Shown here: piece after piece, positions 1 through 9,891 of the stretch
Position numbering within the stretch: position 1 is the stretch's first letter
How the letters are laid out: each line of letters starts with the position of its first letter
NCBI GenBank assembly: GCA_963744875.1
Contig: CAVUVQ010000009.1
Span: 1 to 64,000, forward strand
Length of the DNA: 64,000 nt
DNA from: JACDAE01 sp963744875
GTDB lineage: Bacteria > Chloroflexota > Ktedonobacteria > Ktedonobacterales > Ktedonobacteraceae
Reading direction: 5' to 3'
The notes under the pieces: model-generated
The model's database searches: none
What the model saw: only the letters and a program-made list of their open reading frames with translations
Told to the model about the DNA's origin: nothing
Translations under genes and position numbers: made by a program

Positions 1-1095
1 CGGTCAATTCGACAAGGACGCCGTGTTGACTGGGCAGTCCCTATCCCAAGGACTACCCCCTCATGAAGTATCGCTGCGAAGGGCGGGAAACCACCTGCGA
101 TGCCAGCCTCGTCAACACACCCGAGCACAAAAGGTGGCGGACCGGACATCACCATCGCGGGCCCCGGTAAGATCAACGCCAACGGCTCGGCCCTGGCAAG
201 AAGGAGTTGGCGGAGGCCGCCGGCAGGCCGGGACGGGCCGTCTCATCCGCGATACCGACCTGTGTATCTGCAAGGCATCACCGTGCGGCCACAGTCCCCC
301 TTCTGGTGCGTGCACCTCATCTATTGCGGTGACGTCAGCGTCAACGGCGTAGGCATCCACACCCGCTATGACGAGGCAGGCAAGAAATACCCGGGCATCG
401 TGAAGGCGAGGGCTGGACCGCATTCCTGTCGCAACGTGTTTATCTTCAATTGCCTTATCGCCAGCGAGGACGACTGCATCGCCCTCAAATCGGGCACGAC
501 GCGGAAGGCCGGGCAGTGGACATCCGACCGAAAACGTGCGGATCAGCAATTGCCAGTTCACGCATGGTTTCGGCGTGGCGATGGGCAGCGAGATGTCCGG
601 CGGCATACGCAACGTGCTGGTCGAAGACTGCACGTTCAAGGACACGTTCAGCCTCGCGAGCCTGAAAGCAATCCGGGCCGCGGCAGCGTGATCGAAAACA
701 TCACCTACCGCGACTGCACATCCACAAACAGGGACCGGGAGGTTCACGATTCGCAGTATTGCGCGGCGGCATCTATGTCGACCAGTTTTATGGGGATGCC
801 AAATTCAGACCCCGACAAAGCCAAACCAAAGGATGACAGCACGCCGCTGATCCGCAACGTGCTGTTCCAGAACATCACCCTGGAAACGGTTGGCGGCAAC
901 GCGATCTACCTGACGGGTCTCCCCGAAAGCCCTTTGGAGAACATCCGTCTGGAGAACGTGCACGCCACGGGTGAGCATGGGTTTATCGCGAATAACATTC
1001 GGGGGCTCGTGCTGGATCATGTCTCCGTGGATGCCCGCGATGGGAATGCGATCGGTTCGCTGACGTGCGGCAGAATTTATTGGCACGGGTTTTAA
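1..1095 (+). pseudogene. GH28-type polygalacturonase / pectate hydrolase remnant, 5' cut by window, frameshifted
   Basis: Read across several frames, this stretch encodes a parallel beta-helix glycoside hydrolase of the GH28 (polygalacturonase) type. Visible pieces are an N-terminal PDITIAGPGKINANGSAL strand, the characteristic ASEDDCIALKSG segment near 462-498 (one of the catalytic Asp regions), then VRISNCQFTHGFGVAMGSEM near 536-600 in another frame, and repeated beta-helix rungs such as LIRNVLFQNITLE near 850-890. The frame changes at least twice (around 500-530 and again near 690), so no continuous protein exists. The family hydrolyses alpha-1,4-galacturonan, usually outside the cytoplasm. 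The start lies before the window. Either a decayed gene or uncorrected indels; the same defect affects every gene up to 4.98 kb. Confidence 0.6.
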
Positions 1096-1099
1096 CTCG

Positions 1100-1760
1100 G
1101 GTTTTGCCAGCCGGACAGGCTGCCCGAATGTTTAATTCAGGAAGCTTTATGTCCACGAAGAATCCAAAGTGTTTCTCTTCGACGATGCCGATCCCGAAGG
1201 CAGACAGCCAACGAGAAGGTGCGCCAACTTTCGATAATTTTGCGCGAGCTTGCATGGGAGCGCCGGACGGATCATGCTGGGTCTGACGTTGAGCCGACCA
1301 AGTGCCGTTCTGTGATCCTCAACCTAATCCGATTCAAAAGATCCGCAGGTGGAACACATGTGGGTGGGTGATGTGGACTTCGACGGCCGCCATTATCTCT
1401 GGGCGACTGCTCCAACAAACCAAACTGACGAGTCACCATGAAGGCGACCAGGTCTCGCTGGGTGTCGAACAGATCTCGGACTGGATGCGTATGTCGCGAT
1501 GGAAGCATTAGATGGCGCATACACAATACAAGCGATGCGATCCCGGATGAACGCAGAAGAATTACGATCGCACCATGCCGCGCTGGGGGATTATCCGGGA
1601 ACCGGGTGTCGTGCACGTCACGCATAGACTGAAGAAGAACGGCGCTGGATAGCAACACACGTACTGATGAAGTAATGATAACATGTCGTCGCGTCCGGTG
1701 GCGCGTCGGCAGCTGGGAAATTCCTCGCCGGAATTTGCGCGGCGATGGCGCCGGATTGAG
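1100..1760. other. No recognisable gene
   Basis: Only short open frames occur here and none shows family motifs I recognise. A few stretches look protein-like when frames are switched (for example DFDGRHYLWA near 1378-1407), which suggests one or more genes broken by indels, as in the neighbouring genes. I see no RNA gene or clear terminator. Confidence 0.4.
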
Positions 1761-2170
1761 ATGCCGTCGCGTGGATACATCGCTCTTGGCAGCAATCTTG
1801 GCGACCGCGCGCGCTGGCTGGACATGGCGATTGCCGCGTTGCACGTCCGTCAGGACCTCGTGCTGATCGCGCGGTCGGCGGTGGAGGAAACGGCACCGCT
1901 CGGGGACTCGCGCAGCCTGCCTATCTCAATCAGATGGTCCTCGTGGACACCGAGCTATCGCCGCGCGACCTGCTTCTTGCCTGCCAGCGCATCGAGCGCG
2001 ATTGCGGGCGCGAGCGCCTGACTCGCTGGGCATCTCGCACGCTGGACCTTGACGTCGTTCGCTACGGTGACCTGCTTTGCGACCTTCCCGAGCTGAGTCT
2101 TCCTCATTCCGGACTGCGTGACCGGACCTTCTGGGCGCGCGAAATCGCGGAGCTGGAGTCGCATGTCTGA
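1761..2170 (+). pseudogene. folK: FolK, 6-hydroxymethyl-7,8-dihydropterin pyrophosphokinase (one frameshift)
   Basis: FolK transfers pyrophosphate from ATP to 6-hydroxymethyl-dihydropterin in folate synthesis. The N-terminal YIALGSNLGDR motif follows the ATG at 1761, and the downstream frame holds the conserved core DCGRERLTRWASRTLDLDVV with the catalytic/metal-binding DLD, then LPHSGLRDRTF. The two halves are in different frames; the break lies near 1910, where QPAYLNQMVLVDTE resumes. Total length, about 136 residues, is close to the family norm of about 160. The stop TGA at 2168-2170 overlaps the panB ATG at 2163, indicating translational coupling. The single indel may be a sequencing error rather than decay. 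Confidence 0.8.
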
Positions 2171-2966
2171 ACGCAAGCCGGGTCTCGCCGAACTGGTGAG
2201 CAGGAAACGTCAGGGCGAAAAACTCGTGATGCTCACCTGCTATGATGCACTTTTTGCGCGATTGCTTGTCAGCGCCGGCGTTGACTTGCTGCTCGTCGGC
2301 GATTCGCTCAATCAGGTGCTCGCTGGCAGGGAATCGACGCTGAGCGCCACGCTCGACCAGATGATCTATCACGCGGCGAGTGTCCGTCGTGGATCGGGCA
2401 ACACTCCCGTCGTGGTCGACCTGCCGTTCCTGTCCTATCAGGTGAGCGTCGAGGAAGCGGTTCGCAACGCAGGGCGGGTGCTCGCCGAGACGGACTGCCA
2501 CGCGGTCAAGCTCGAAGGTGGTGCCGTGATGGCACCAACGGTCGCCGCACTCGTCGCGCGCGGCATTCCTGTCATCGGTCATCTCGGATTCACACCACAG
2601 TCGGTGAATCAATCGGGCGCGCGTGTGCAGGGACGCGACACCGTTGCTGCGCAGAAGATGCGCGAAGATGCCGATGCGCTGCAATCCGCAGGCGCGTGCG
2701 CGATCGTTCTCGAACTCGTTCCGCGCGACCTTGCCGCCGATATTTCCGTTCGCCTGGAGATCCCCACCATCGGCATCGGTGCCGGGGTGGGGTGCGATGG
2801 ACAGGTCCTCGTGCTGCATGACATGCTCGGACTGAACGAAGAATTCTCGCCGCGTCTCTCCTGAAGCGATACGCCGAACTGGCGTCCGTGGTACGAGACG
2901 CTGCACGCGCGTACGCGGCGGATGTTCGTGCGGAACCTTTCCGATCGCGCCCACTCCTTCGACTGA
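2163..2966 (+). pseudogene. panB: PanB, ketopantoate hydroxymethyltransferase (3' frameshifts)
   Basis: PanB makes ketopantoate from alpha-ketoisovalerate and methylene-tetrahydrofolate, the first committed step to pantothenate. From the ATG at 2163 the protein shows the family signature: MLTCYDALFARL, the LLVGDSLNQV segment with metal-binding Asp, VVDLPF, AVKLEGG, and IPVIGHLGFTPQS. The catalytic-side ELVP and GIGAG segments follow. The frame runs to about 2862 and then shifts: the expected C-terminal helix LKRYAELASVVRDAARAYAADV continues in the next frame, and a second shift near 2935 leads to a stop at 2964-2966. That stop overlaps the panC ATG (TGATG). Several nonstandard substitutions occur, but the fold motifs are clear. 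Confidence 0.85.
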
Positions 2967-3809
2967 TGCGGGAGTTCATCACCATCGAGTCGTTGCGCGA
3001 AGCCGTTGCGCGCGAACGCAGCATTGGCCGCCGCATTGCCCTGGTGCCGACGATGGGTGCGCTGCACGCCGGGCATCTCAGCCTCGTCAAGGCTGCGTCC
3101 CGCGTCGCGGATCACGTGATAATGAGCATCTTCGTCAATCCGCTCCAGTTCGGCGCCAACGAAGACCTTTCCCGCTATCCGCGCGACCTCACGCGTGACC
3201 GGGAACTTGCCGCCCATCACGGCGTCGATGCGCTCTTTCTGCCCGAGGCGGAGGAGATGTACGGCGAGGGCAGCGATGTACGCATCGTTGCCGGCGAGCT
3301 CGGCGCCCGATGGGAAGGCGCCGCGCGACCCGGGCATTTCGATGGTGTGCTCACCGTCGTCGGCAAGCTCTTTCACATCGCCCGTCCCGACGTCGCCGTG
3401 TTCGGGCAGAAGGACATCCAGCAGGCAACGCTTGTGCAGCAGATGGTTCGCGATCTCGACTTCGAGTTGCAGGTGCTGGTCGAACCGATCGTGCGCGATC
3501 CGATGGCCTCGCGTTGAGTTCGCGCAACGCGTATCTGACGCCATCAGAGCGGAGCAGCGCACGCGCCCTCTCACGCGCGCTGGCTGCCGCGGTCGAACTC
3601 TGGCAGGGCGGCGAGGAAGCGGCGGACGCACTGTTAGACGTGATGCGTCGCGAAATCGACGGGGTCGATGGCGTCGTCGCGGACTATATTGCTGCCGTCG
3701 AGCCCCGGTGGCTTACGCCGGTGATGCGCGCGGGACGCGGTGTGATTCTCATGCTGCGGCACAGGTCGGCGGCACCAGGCTCATCGATAACGCCATTCTC
3801 GGGGACTAG
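2966..3809 (+). pseudogene. panC: PanC, pantoate-beta-alanine ligase (two frameshifts)
   Basis: PanC joins pantoate and beta-alanine using ATP. After the ATG at 2966 comes LVPTMGALHAGHLSLV, carrying the ATP-binding HxGH signature, then MSIFVNPLQFG and VFGQKDIQQ, which holds the KD/Q active-site segment. The frame breaks near 3505, just before the conserved RDPMGLALSSRNAYL region, which continues in another frame. It breaks again near 3760, after which the usual C-terminus VGGTRLIDNAILGD ends at 3809. Order and spacing fit an operon with panB and panD. If the indels are real, the cell would lack a working enzyme; if they are read errors, the gene is normal. Confidence 0.85.
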
Positions 3810-3817
3810 CGAACCGC

Positions 3818-4190
3818 ATGCAACGCCGGATGCTCAAGTCCAAGATTCATCGCGCAACCATTACGTCAGCGGATTTGAACTACGAAGGATCGCTCACCCT
3901 CGACGCGACGCTGATCGCAGCGGCAGACCTGCGGGAATTCGAATTCGTGCAGGTGGTGAACGTCAATAATGGTGCGCGATTCGACACATACGTCCTTGCC
4001 GGGGTCGCCGGATCCGGTGTCGTGCAGCTCAACGGCGCGGCGGCCCGCCTCGGCATGCCCGGCGACCTGGTAATCATCATGGCGTTTACGGATGTGGACT
4101 GACTCCGCACTCGCGGCTTTCGTGCCATCAGTGGTTTTCGTCGATTCAGCAAACCGCATCGCTGAGCCGCCCGCAGCCGACTCGCCATGA
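3818..4190 (+). pseudogene. panD: PanD, aspartate 1-decarboxylase (one frameshift near the C-terminus)
   Basis: PanD is the pyruvoyl enzyme that makes beta-alanine from aspartate. The sequence has MLKSKIHRATITSADLNYEGSL; the Gly-Ser pair at YEGS is the self-cleavage site that generates the pyruvoyl group. NNGARFDTYV and VVQLNGAAARL follow, with GDLVIIMAF. The first frame stops at 4100-4102, about 94 residues, but one base over the remaining family C-terminus resumes as DSALAAFVPSVVFVDSANRI and ends at 4188-4190. The full protein would be about 123 residues, the usual length. The end overlaps the start of the next gene at 4187. Confidence 0.85.
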
Positions 4191-4760
4191 CCGTTCCAGA
4201 TCCGCTGGCGCCGCCGCCACTCGCGGACGGATTGCCCTCCTGGGCGATCGTGTCGAGCCATCGCGTCGCGCGCACGTGCGTCGAGTCGTCGGACTCCTCC
4301 ATGCATGGTCGGTCGCGATGCGCTTGCCACAGGCCGAGGCGTTGCGATGGGCTCGTGCTGGATGGCTGCACGATGCGTTGCGCGACGCGCCCGAAGATGA
4401 GATGCGCCGCTGGGCGCCAGATGTTGATGGTCCTGTCGAGTTGAGGCACGGACCGCCGCGGCCGCGCGCGCAGAACTGGAAGGCGAAGCCGATGCCGATG
4501 TACTGAGCGCGGTGCGTTGGCACTCAGTCGGATGGGAGGGCTCGGGCCCCACGGGACGGGCACTCTATTGCGCGGATTTCCTCGAGCCGGGTCGAAGTTT
4601 CGATCGGCCCGAGCGCGCCGCGCTTGCCGTCGCGTTTCCCGACGCGCCCGATCTCGTGCTGCGCGACGTGGTGCGCCGTCGGCTGGACTTCGCGGACGGG
4701 CAGGGGTGGAAATTGCCACCGGAAAGCATCGCATTCCGGGCGGCTGTACGGGGCACTTGA
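4187..4760 (+). pseudogene. YqeK-like HD-domain phosphohydrolase (frameshifted)
   Basis: Joined across frames, this gene reads as a small HD-domain protein of the YqeK type, hydrolases of dinucleoside tetraphosphates. Supporting pieces are LLHAWSVAMRLPQAEALRWA, AGWLHDALRD with the HD pair, then AVRWHSVGW and GRALYCADFLEPGRSFDRPE, which match the family's C-terminal metal and phosphate-binding half (YxADxxEPxR). The frame changes near 4260 and again near 4450. Length, about 190 residues, fits the family. It follows panD by direct overlap and is followed by a LytR_C-type protein; a yqeK gene next to a LytR_C gene is a common arrangement in several phyla. Confidence 0.65.
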
Positions 4761-4978
4761 GCGTGGGCCGCACTCGTGTTGCGGCATTGCTGGCGATGGC
4801 TCTGCCTGCGTGCCGGACGCATGGGTTGGCGATGAGACAAGACCGTGCCGGCGATTGGACCCTGGCGCACCGGTGAAGGTCGAGGTACTCAATGGATCGA
4901 GCGCGTCGGGAGCCGGTCTGGGGTCGCGGCGCGCGTCGTGGTTGCGGCGTGAAGGGTTTCGACGTGGTGTAATTAGCA
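4757..4978 (+). pseudogene. LytR_C-domain protein fragment, cut at the junction
   Basis: After a hydrophobic N-terminal stretch in one frame (RVAALLAMALPA, a possible membrane anchor), another frame gives APVKVEVLNGSSASGAGLG followed by WLRREGF, the signature of the LytR C-terminal domain (about 80 residues, usually on envelope-associated proteins). The expected remainder of the domain is missing because the sequence changes character at about 4980. The fragment shares the frameshift problem of the whole left block. Confidence 0.55.
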
Positions 4979-5009
4979 ATACGAGAATCTAACCAAGTAA
5001 CTACAGTAA
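4979..5009. other. Junction between GC-rich left block and the biosynthetic cluster
   Basis: An AT-rich stretch of about 30 bases separates a LytR_C domain broken on its 3' side from a halogenase broken on its 5' side. The halogenase frame begins precisely at the Leu codon that corresponds to YQ-LDRGRLENML in the two downstream paralogues. Base composition and frame integrity change here. I see no insertion-sequence end, direct repeat or att-like core. Confidence 0.6.
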
Positions 5010-6365
5010 TTGGATCGGGGTCGCCTGGAAAATATGCTGGGCGAGGAGCTACCTAAACAAGATATTGCACTACTCAACGCTAAAGTGAAAGAGGTTACGC
5101 TCCAGCCGCAGAGCAGCTATCATCGTCTCAAGATCCTTGATGGCAGTAGTGAGCGCGAAATACGGACACGCTGGATCGTTGATGCCAGCGGTCGCAATAC
5201 TCTCCTCCAGAGGCAACTTGGGCTGACGAAGAAGGTTCAGCATCACGCCAATGCAGCCTGGTTCCGCGTGAATTATCCTATTGATATCAAAACATGGACG
5301 ACCGATGCCACCTGGCAAGCCCGCGTCGACAAGGGCGATCGTGCACTGAGCACCAATCACCTGATGGGACCTGGTTACTGGGTCTGGCTTATTCGCCTGG
5401 CTTCGAATTCAACGAGTGTTGGCATTGTCACCGATGCAAGCATACACAATTTCGATGAAATGAACCTGTTTGAACGTGCATTGGCCTGGTTATATGAACA
5501 CGAACCACAGTGTGCTCAAGAGATTGAGCAACACCGGGCGAAAATTCAGGATTTTCGCGTGATGAAGAATTACTCCTACAGTAGTCAGCGTGTATTCTCT
5601 AGCGATCGCTGGTGCTTGACAGGCGAGGCGGCTGTTTCTTTAGATCCCTTGTATTCACCAGGCAGTGATCTGATCGCGATTGCTAATGGTCTCATCTGCG
5701 ATCTCGTCGTCCGGTCTTTAGGCGGTGAAGACATACGTGGAAGAGCTATCGTAGGCGACAAACTTTTCTTGAGCCTCACCAACATCTGGTTGAGTATCTA
5801 TGAGCAGCAATATTCGCTGATGGATAATGCCCAGATCATGGTGACGAAGATCATTTGGGATACGGCCTTCTATTGGGGCGTCTTCGGATTGCTCTACTTC
5901 CACGATACGTTCCGTAACATCGCCGATACTCCCGGCGTGGCGGCTAATCTGTCGCGGATCGCGCTACTCAGTAACCGCATCCAGGCGTTCTATCGCGAAT
6001 GGCATGCGCTGGATCAACCCATCACCTCTGATGCTTTTGTCGATCTGTATTCGCCACTCGACTTTATGGTTCAATTGCACACTGGTATGGCAGCCGAGTT
6101 ATCACCCACCGAGTTGGAAACTCAATTTGCAGCTAACGTTCGTCTGTTTGAACGACTCGCAGGTCAGATTATGAGTACGGTGATTGAAACACATACTGAT
6201 AGTACAGATGAGGCTACCCGGCAGCAACTTCAGCGCTGGCAATCCGAACCCTACATTGTAGAATTGCTGGCCTTATACCAGCGTGAGAGCTTCGTTCATC
6301 CCATCACGAGCAGTTGGATTATGCTGGGCAGGCAAGAAAGGGAGCGACAGAAAGTCGTCAGCTAG
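5010..6365 (+). pseudogene. Flavin-dependent halogenase, first copy, N-terminally truncated
   Basis: The 451 residues align with residues about 130-580 of the two complete halogenases downstream but lack the FAD-binding GxGxxG region and the HKVGESTVE segment. The first codon is TTG within the conserved LDRGRLENML, so it is simply where the homology resumes and not a convincing start. The halogenase tryptophan motif WxWxIP reads WVWLIR here: the Pro is Arg (codon 5394-5396). The later DPLYSPGG segment has Ser for the last Gly (SPGSDLIA). Without the flavin domain this copy should be inactive. It has no internal stops, so the loss is recent or an assembly effect. It is followed by a 47-base gap and the second copy. 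Confidence 0.75.
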
Positions 6366-6412
6366 TGAAGCATATACGCACAAAAAAGACGCTGTGAAAG
6401 GAGCATTCTTCG

Positions 6413-8155
6413 ATGCAGGAGAGAGAAAATTACTCTTTACAAGCTATGACAACTCATGTTACACCCCAGCAGTACGATGTTGCTATTCTTGGAGGGGGTA
6501 TGGCTGGCCTGACGCTGGCTATAGAACTCAAAAAAGGCCGCCCTGAGACGAAAATCGTGGTGATCGAAAAAAGCAAACACCCGGTCGCTGAGACTGCCCA
6601 CAAAGTTGGTGAGTCTACCGTGGAGATCGCCGCTTACTACCTGCGAGATGTGCTGGGCTTACAGGAACATCTTCAATCCCAACAATTGCGCAAGTTTGGT
6701 CTACGCATGTTCTTCAGTACCGAAGACAATCTAGATATTACCCATCGTGTAGAGTATGGTCAGATTACCCATGCTCCCTTGCCTGCCTATCAACTCGATC
6801 GAGGCCGCCTGGAGAACATGCTGGGCGAAGAATTGCTCAAGCAAGGCATTCCTTTTCTGGATAACTGCAAAGTGCTCAAAATCTCTCTTGAGCCACACGC
6901 TGACTTCCATCATTTACACGTTCTTCACGCCGAGCAAGAACAGGAAATACAGGCACGCTGGGTAGTCGATGCCAGTGGTCGGAGTGCACTGCTCAAACGT
7001 CAATTAGGATTGGCGAAGAAGGTCGGTCATCACGCCAATGCGGTCTGGTTTCGTATTGGTCATTCAATCGACATTGATGAATGGTCGACTGATGCGCAAT
7101 GGCGGGCACGTATCAGTGAGGAAGGGCATCGCTCATTGAGTACGAACCATCTGATGGGGGCGGGCTATTGGGTCTGGATCATTCCTCTGGCCTCCGGTTC
7201 GACAAGCATTGGTATTGTTACGGATGCGAACTTGCACAATTTTGATGAGATGAATCGTTTCGAGCGTGCGCTGGCCTGGCTCCATGCACATGAGCCTCAG
7301 TGTGCGGCGGAGGTCGAGAAGCATCAAGAGAAAATGCAGGATTTCCGCGTGATGAAGGACTACTCCTATAGCTGTGAACAGGTCTTTTCTGGCGATCGCT
7401 GGGCATTGGTTGGTGAGGCCGCAGTGGCTATCGATCCTCTGTACTCTTCCGGCGGCGATCTAATCGCGATCGGGAATGGCCTGACCTGCGACCTTATTCA
7501 GCGCGACCTGGCCGGTGAGGATATTATAGATTTGGCTGTTGGGCATAGTCAGCTCTTCTTGATCTTTGCTGATGTCTGGCTGGTGGCCTACGAGCAACAA
7601 TATCCTCTCATGAGCAATGCCAAGGTGATGGTGGCCAAGGTAATCTGGGATACTGTAATCTACTGGGCATTCCCTGGCTTGCTCTACTTCCATGATAAGA
7701 TCCGTCGCCTGGCAGATAGCCCCGTTACGATGGCCAACCTTTATCGCTGCTGGAATTTGCACAGCCGCGTCCAGGCGTTCTTCCGTGAATGGCATGAACT
7801 TGATCAGCCGCTGGCTACTGATACCTTCGCTGATCCTTATTCGCTCCTCGATTTCCTGGTGGATCTGCATACAGGGATGGCAGCAGGCCTTTCTGATGCT
7901 GAACTCGAAGTACAGTTTGCAAAAAATGCACGCTTATTAGAACAGTTGGCAGGCCAACTCGTCAGCACCGTCATAGATGAACTCTCTCAGTTTACCGATG
8001 CAGCCACACAGAACCAGGTCCAACGCTGGAAAGCAGAGCCCTTCCTGGCAGAACTGATCGAGTGCTATCACGAAGATGACAGAGTAAACCCGATTGATAG
8101 TAGTTGGATTACGCTGGGCCACCAGCATCGGGAGAAACAGGAGGTCGCCAGATGA
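6413..8155 (+). CDS. Flavin-dependent halogenase, second copy, complete
   Basis: A 580-residue member of the FADH2-dependent halogenase (tryptophan-halogenase-like) superfamily, which uses reduced flavin, O2 and chloride or bromide to halogenate an electron-rich carbon. Visible are the dinucleotide fold YDVAILGGGMAG (GGGMAG at 27-32), HKVGESTVEIAAYYLRDVLG, the second flavin motif WVVDASGRSALL, the halogenase motif WVWIIP at 253-258, and DPLYSSGGDLIA from about 341. A Shine-Dalgarno GAAAGGAG (6396-6403) precedes the ATG at suitable spacing. The stop overlaps the next start (ATGA). The substrate is likely carrier-bound or the free polyketide; no flavin reductase gene is seen nearby, so one must be supplied elsewhere. 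A non-halogenating flavin monooxygenase of the same fold is the alternative. Confidence 0.85.
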   Translation: MQERENYSLQAMTTHVTPQQYDVAILGGGMAGLTLAIELKKGRPETKIVVIEKSKHPVAETAHKVGESTVEIAAYYLRDVLGLQEHLQSQQLRKFGLRMFFSTEDNLDITHRVEYGQITHAPLPAYQLDRGRLENMLGEELLKQGIPFLDNCKVLKISLEPHADFHHLHVLHAEQEQEIQARWVVDASGRSALLKRQLGLAKKVGHHANAVWFRIGHSIDIDEWSTDAQWRARISEEGHRSLSTNHLMGAGYWVWIIPLASGSTSIGIVTDANLHNFDEMNRFERALAWLHAHEPQCAAEVEKHQEKMQDFRVMKDYSYSCEQVFSGDRWALVGEAAVAIDPLYSSGGDLIAIGNGLTCDLIQRDLAGEDIIDLAVGHSQLFLIFADVWLVAYEQQYPLMSNAKVMVAKVIWDTVIYWAFPGLLYFHDKIRRLADSPVTMANLYRCWNLHSRVQAFFREWHELDQPLATDTFADPYSLLDFLVDLHTGMAAGLSDAELEVQFAKNARLLEQLAGQLVSTVIDELSQFTDAATQNQVQRWKAEPFLAELIECYHEDDRVNPIDSSWITLGHQHREKQEVAR

Positions 8156-9891
8156 TGAACGAGCAGGAATTTGTTGAGCAGAGGACAACACCCCTTCCAG
8201 ATGAGTATGATGTCGCTATTGTAGGTGGCGGGATTGCTGGCTTGACGCTAGCTTTGCAACTCAAAAAGATGCGGGCCGTGACGCGAATTCTCGTCGTTGA
8301 AAAACAGGAACATCCTGTACCTGAGGCCGCACATAAAGTAGGTGAGTCCACCGTGGAGATTGCTGCTCACTACTTGCGCGATGTGCTTGGCCTGGGAGAA
8401 CATTTGCAAACGCAGCAACTCCCCAAATATGGTCTGCGCATGTTCTTCAGTACCGAAGACAATCAGGATATTACGCGCCGTGTGGAGTTGGGTCATGCGG
8501 TATTACCGCCGCGTCGCGTCGCAACCTATCAACTGGACCGTGGTCGCCTGGAAAATATGCTCGGCAGCGAGCTATCCAGTAAGGGCATTACGTTTCTTGA
8601 TGGAAGCAAAGTCCAACAGATCCTATTACATCCACAGGATGATTTTCATTTCCTACACATACATCATGCAGGCAGAGACCGCGAGGTGCAGGCGCGTTGG
8701 ATAGTCGATGCCAGTGGACGCAGTACGCTTTTGCAAAGACAACTTGGGCTTACCAAAAAAGTCGAGCACAACGCCAATGCCGTCTGGTTTCGTGTCGGCC
8801 ATGAGCTTGATGTCAATGAATGGTCAACAGATCCAGAGTGGCGTGGACGTATCCATGAGGGACGGCGAGCATTGAGCACTAATCATTTGATGGGTCCAGG
8901 CTACTGGATCTGGCTCATTCCTCTCTCCTCCGGTTCGACAAGCATAGGTATCGTCACCGATGCCAGGATGCACAATTTTGATGAGATGAATCTGTTTGAG
9001 CGAGCACTCACCTGGTTACAACAGCACGAACCTCAGTGTGCACGCGAGATTGAGCCGCACCGGGACGCGATTCAAGATTTCCGCGTGATGAAAAACTACT
9101 CTTATAGCTGCGAACAGGTTTTTTCTGAAGAGCGTTGGTGTTTGACTGGCGAAGCTGGCGTGTCTTTAGATCCGCTCTATTCGCCCGGTGGTGATCTAAT
9201 AGCGATTGCCAATGGCCTGATCTGCGATCTGATCACACATGCCCTGGATGGCGAGGATATTGAGGAGCGAGCTGCTATTCATAATCAGCTCTTCCTGCTC
9301 TTTACCAATTCCTGGCGTAGCACCTATGAAGGCCAGTATCCCATTTTAGGCAACGCTCAGATTATGATCGCCAAAGTGATCTGGGATACCGCCGTCTACT
9401 GGGCCATCCCTGGTCTCCTCTACTTCCATGATACCTTCCGACGAGCGGTAGATAGCCCTGAGATTCTGCTGAATTTGCTGCGCTTCTCAATTTTAAGTGA
9501 GCATGTGCAGGGATTCTTGCGCGACTGGCTGACAATTGCTCCACAGGGGGCGATGGATACCTTTATCCGCTACTATGATTTCGATTTCATGGGCCGCTTA
9601 CAGATCGGGATGACCGCGCACTTATCGGAAGCCGATCTTGAGAATCAATTAATACAGAATGTGCATTTTCTTGAACGCCTGGGAGGCCAATTGGTAAACA
9701 CCGTCATTGATCTCTCTTCACAGCTACCGAACTCTACGGCCATTCAAAGCCAGATCCAGTGCTGGCAAGACGATCAATTCCTTCAGGAGTTGATCAGAAC
9801 CTATCAGGCAGAGAAACAGGAGAATCCGATCAATAGCGGCTGGATCACCCTGGGGCACCAGAAGCGTGAGCGTCAGGAGGTTGCCGGATGA
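8152..9891 (+). CDS. Flavin-dependent halogenase, third copy, complete
   Basis: A 579-residue paralogue of the preceding gene, similar over the whole length. It carries YDVAIVGGGIAG (GGGIAG at 25-30), HKVGESTVEIAAHYLRDVLG, YQLDRGRLENML, WIVDASGRSTLL, the intact halogenase motif WIWLIP from residue 252, and SLDPLYSPGGDLIAIANGL. The ATG at 8152 overlaps the previous stop by four bases and its own stop overlaps the thioesterase ATG in the same way, so these genes are translationally coupled. Two intact copies suggest two halogenation positions or two substrates. The C-terminal 200 residues are a helical extension typical of these larger carrier-protein-type or phenolic halogenases; which it is cannot be read from sequence. 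Confidence 0.85.
   Translation: MMNEQEFVEQRTTPLPDEYDVAIVGGGIAGLTLALQLKKMRAVTRILVVEKQEHPVPEAAHKVGESTVEIAAHYLRDVLGLGEHLQTQQLPKYGLRMFFSTEDNQDITRRVELGHAVLPPRRVATYQLDRGRLENMLGSELSSKGITFLDGSKVQQILLHPQDDFHFLHIHHAGRDREVQARWIVDASGRSTLLQRQLGLTKKVEHNANAVWFRVGHELDVNEWSTDPEWRGRIHEGRRALSTNHLMGPGYWIWLIPLSSGSTSIGIVTDARMHNFDEMNLFERALTWLQQHEPQCAREIEPHRDAIQDFRVMKNYSYSCEQVFSEERWCLTGEAGVSLDPLYSPGGDLIAIANGLICDLITHALDGEDIEERAAIHNQLFLLFTNSWRSTYEGQYPILGNAQIMIAKVIWDTAVYWAIPGLLYFHDTFRRAVDSPEILLNLLRFSILSEHVQGFLRDWLTIAPQGAMDTFIRYYDFDFMGRLQIGMTAHLSEADLENQLIQNVHFLERLGGQLVNTVIDLSSQLPNSTAIQSQIQCWQDDQFLQELIRTYQAEKQENPINSGWITLGHQKRERQEVAG

Noticed and set aside
5010..5012. TTG at 5010 as a genuine start of a shorter halogenase
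   Set aside because: It falls inside a block conserved in the two complete paralogues, there is no ribosome site, and the protein would lack its flavin-binding domain.
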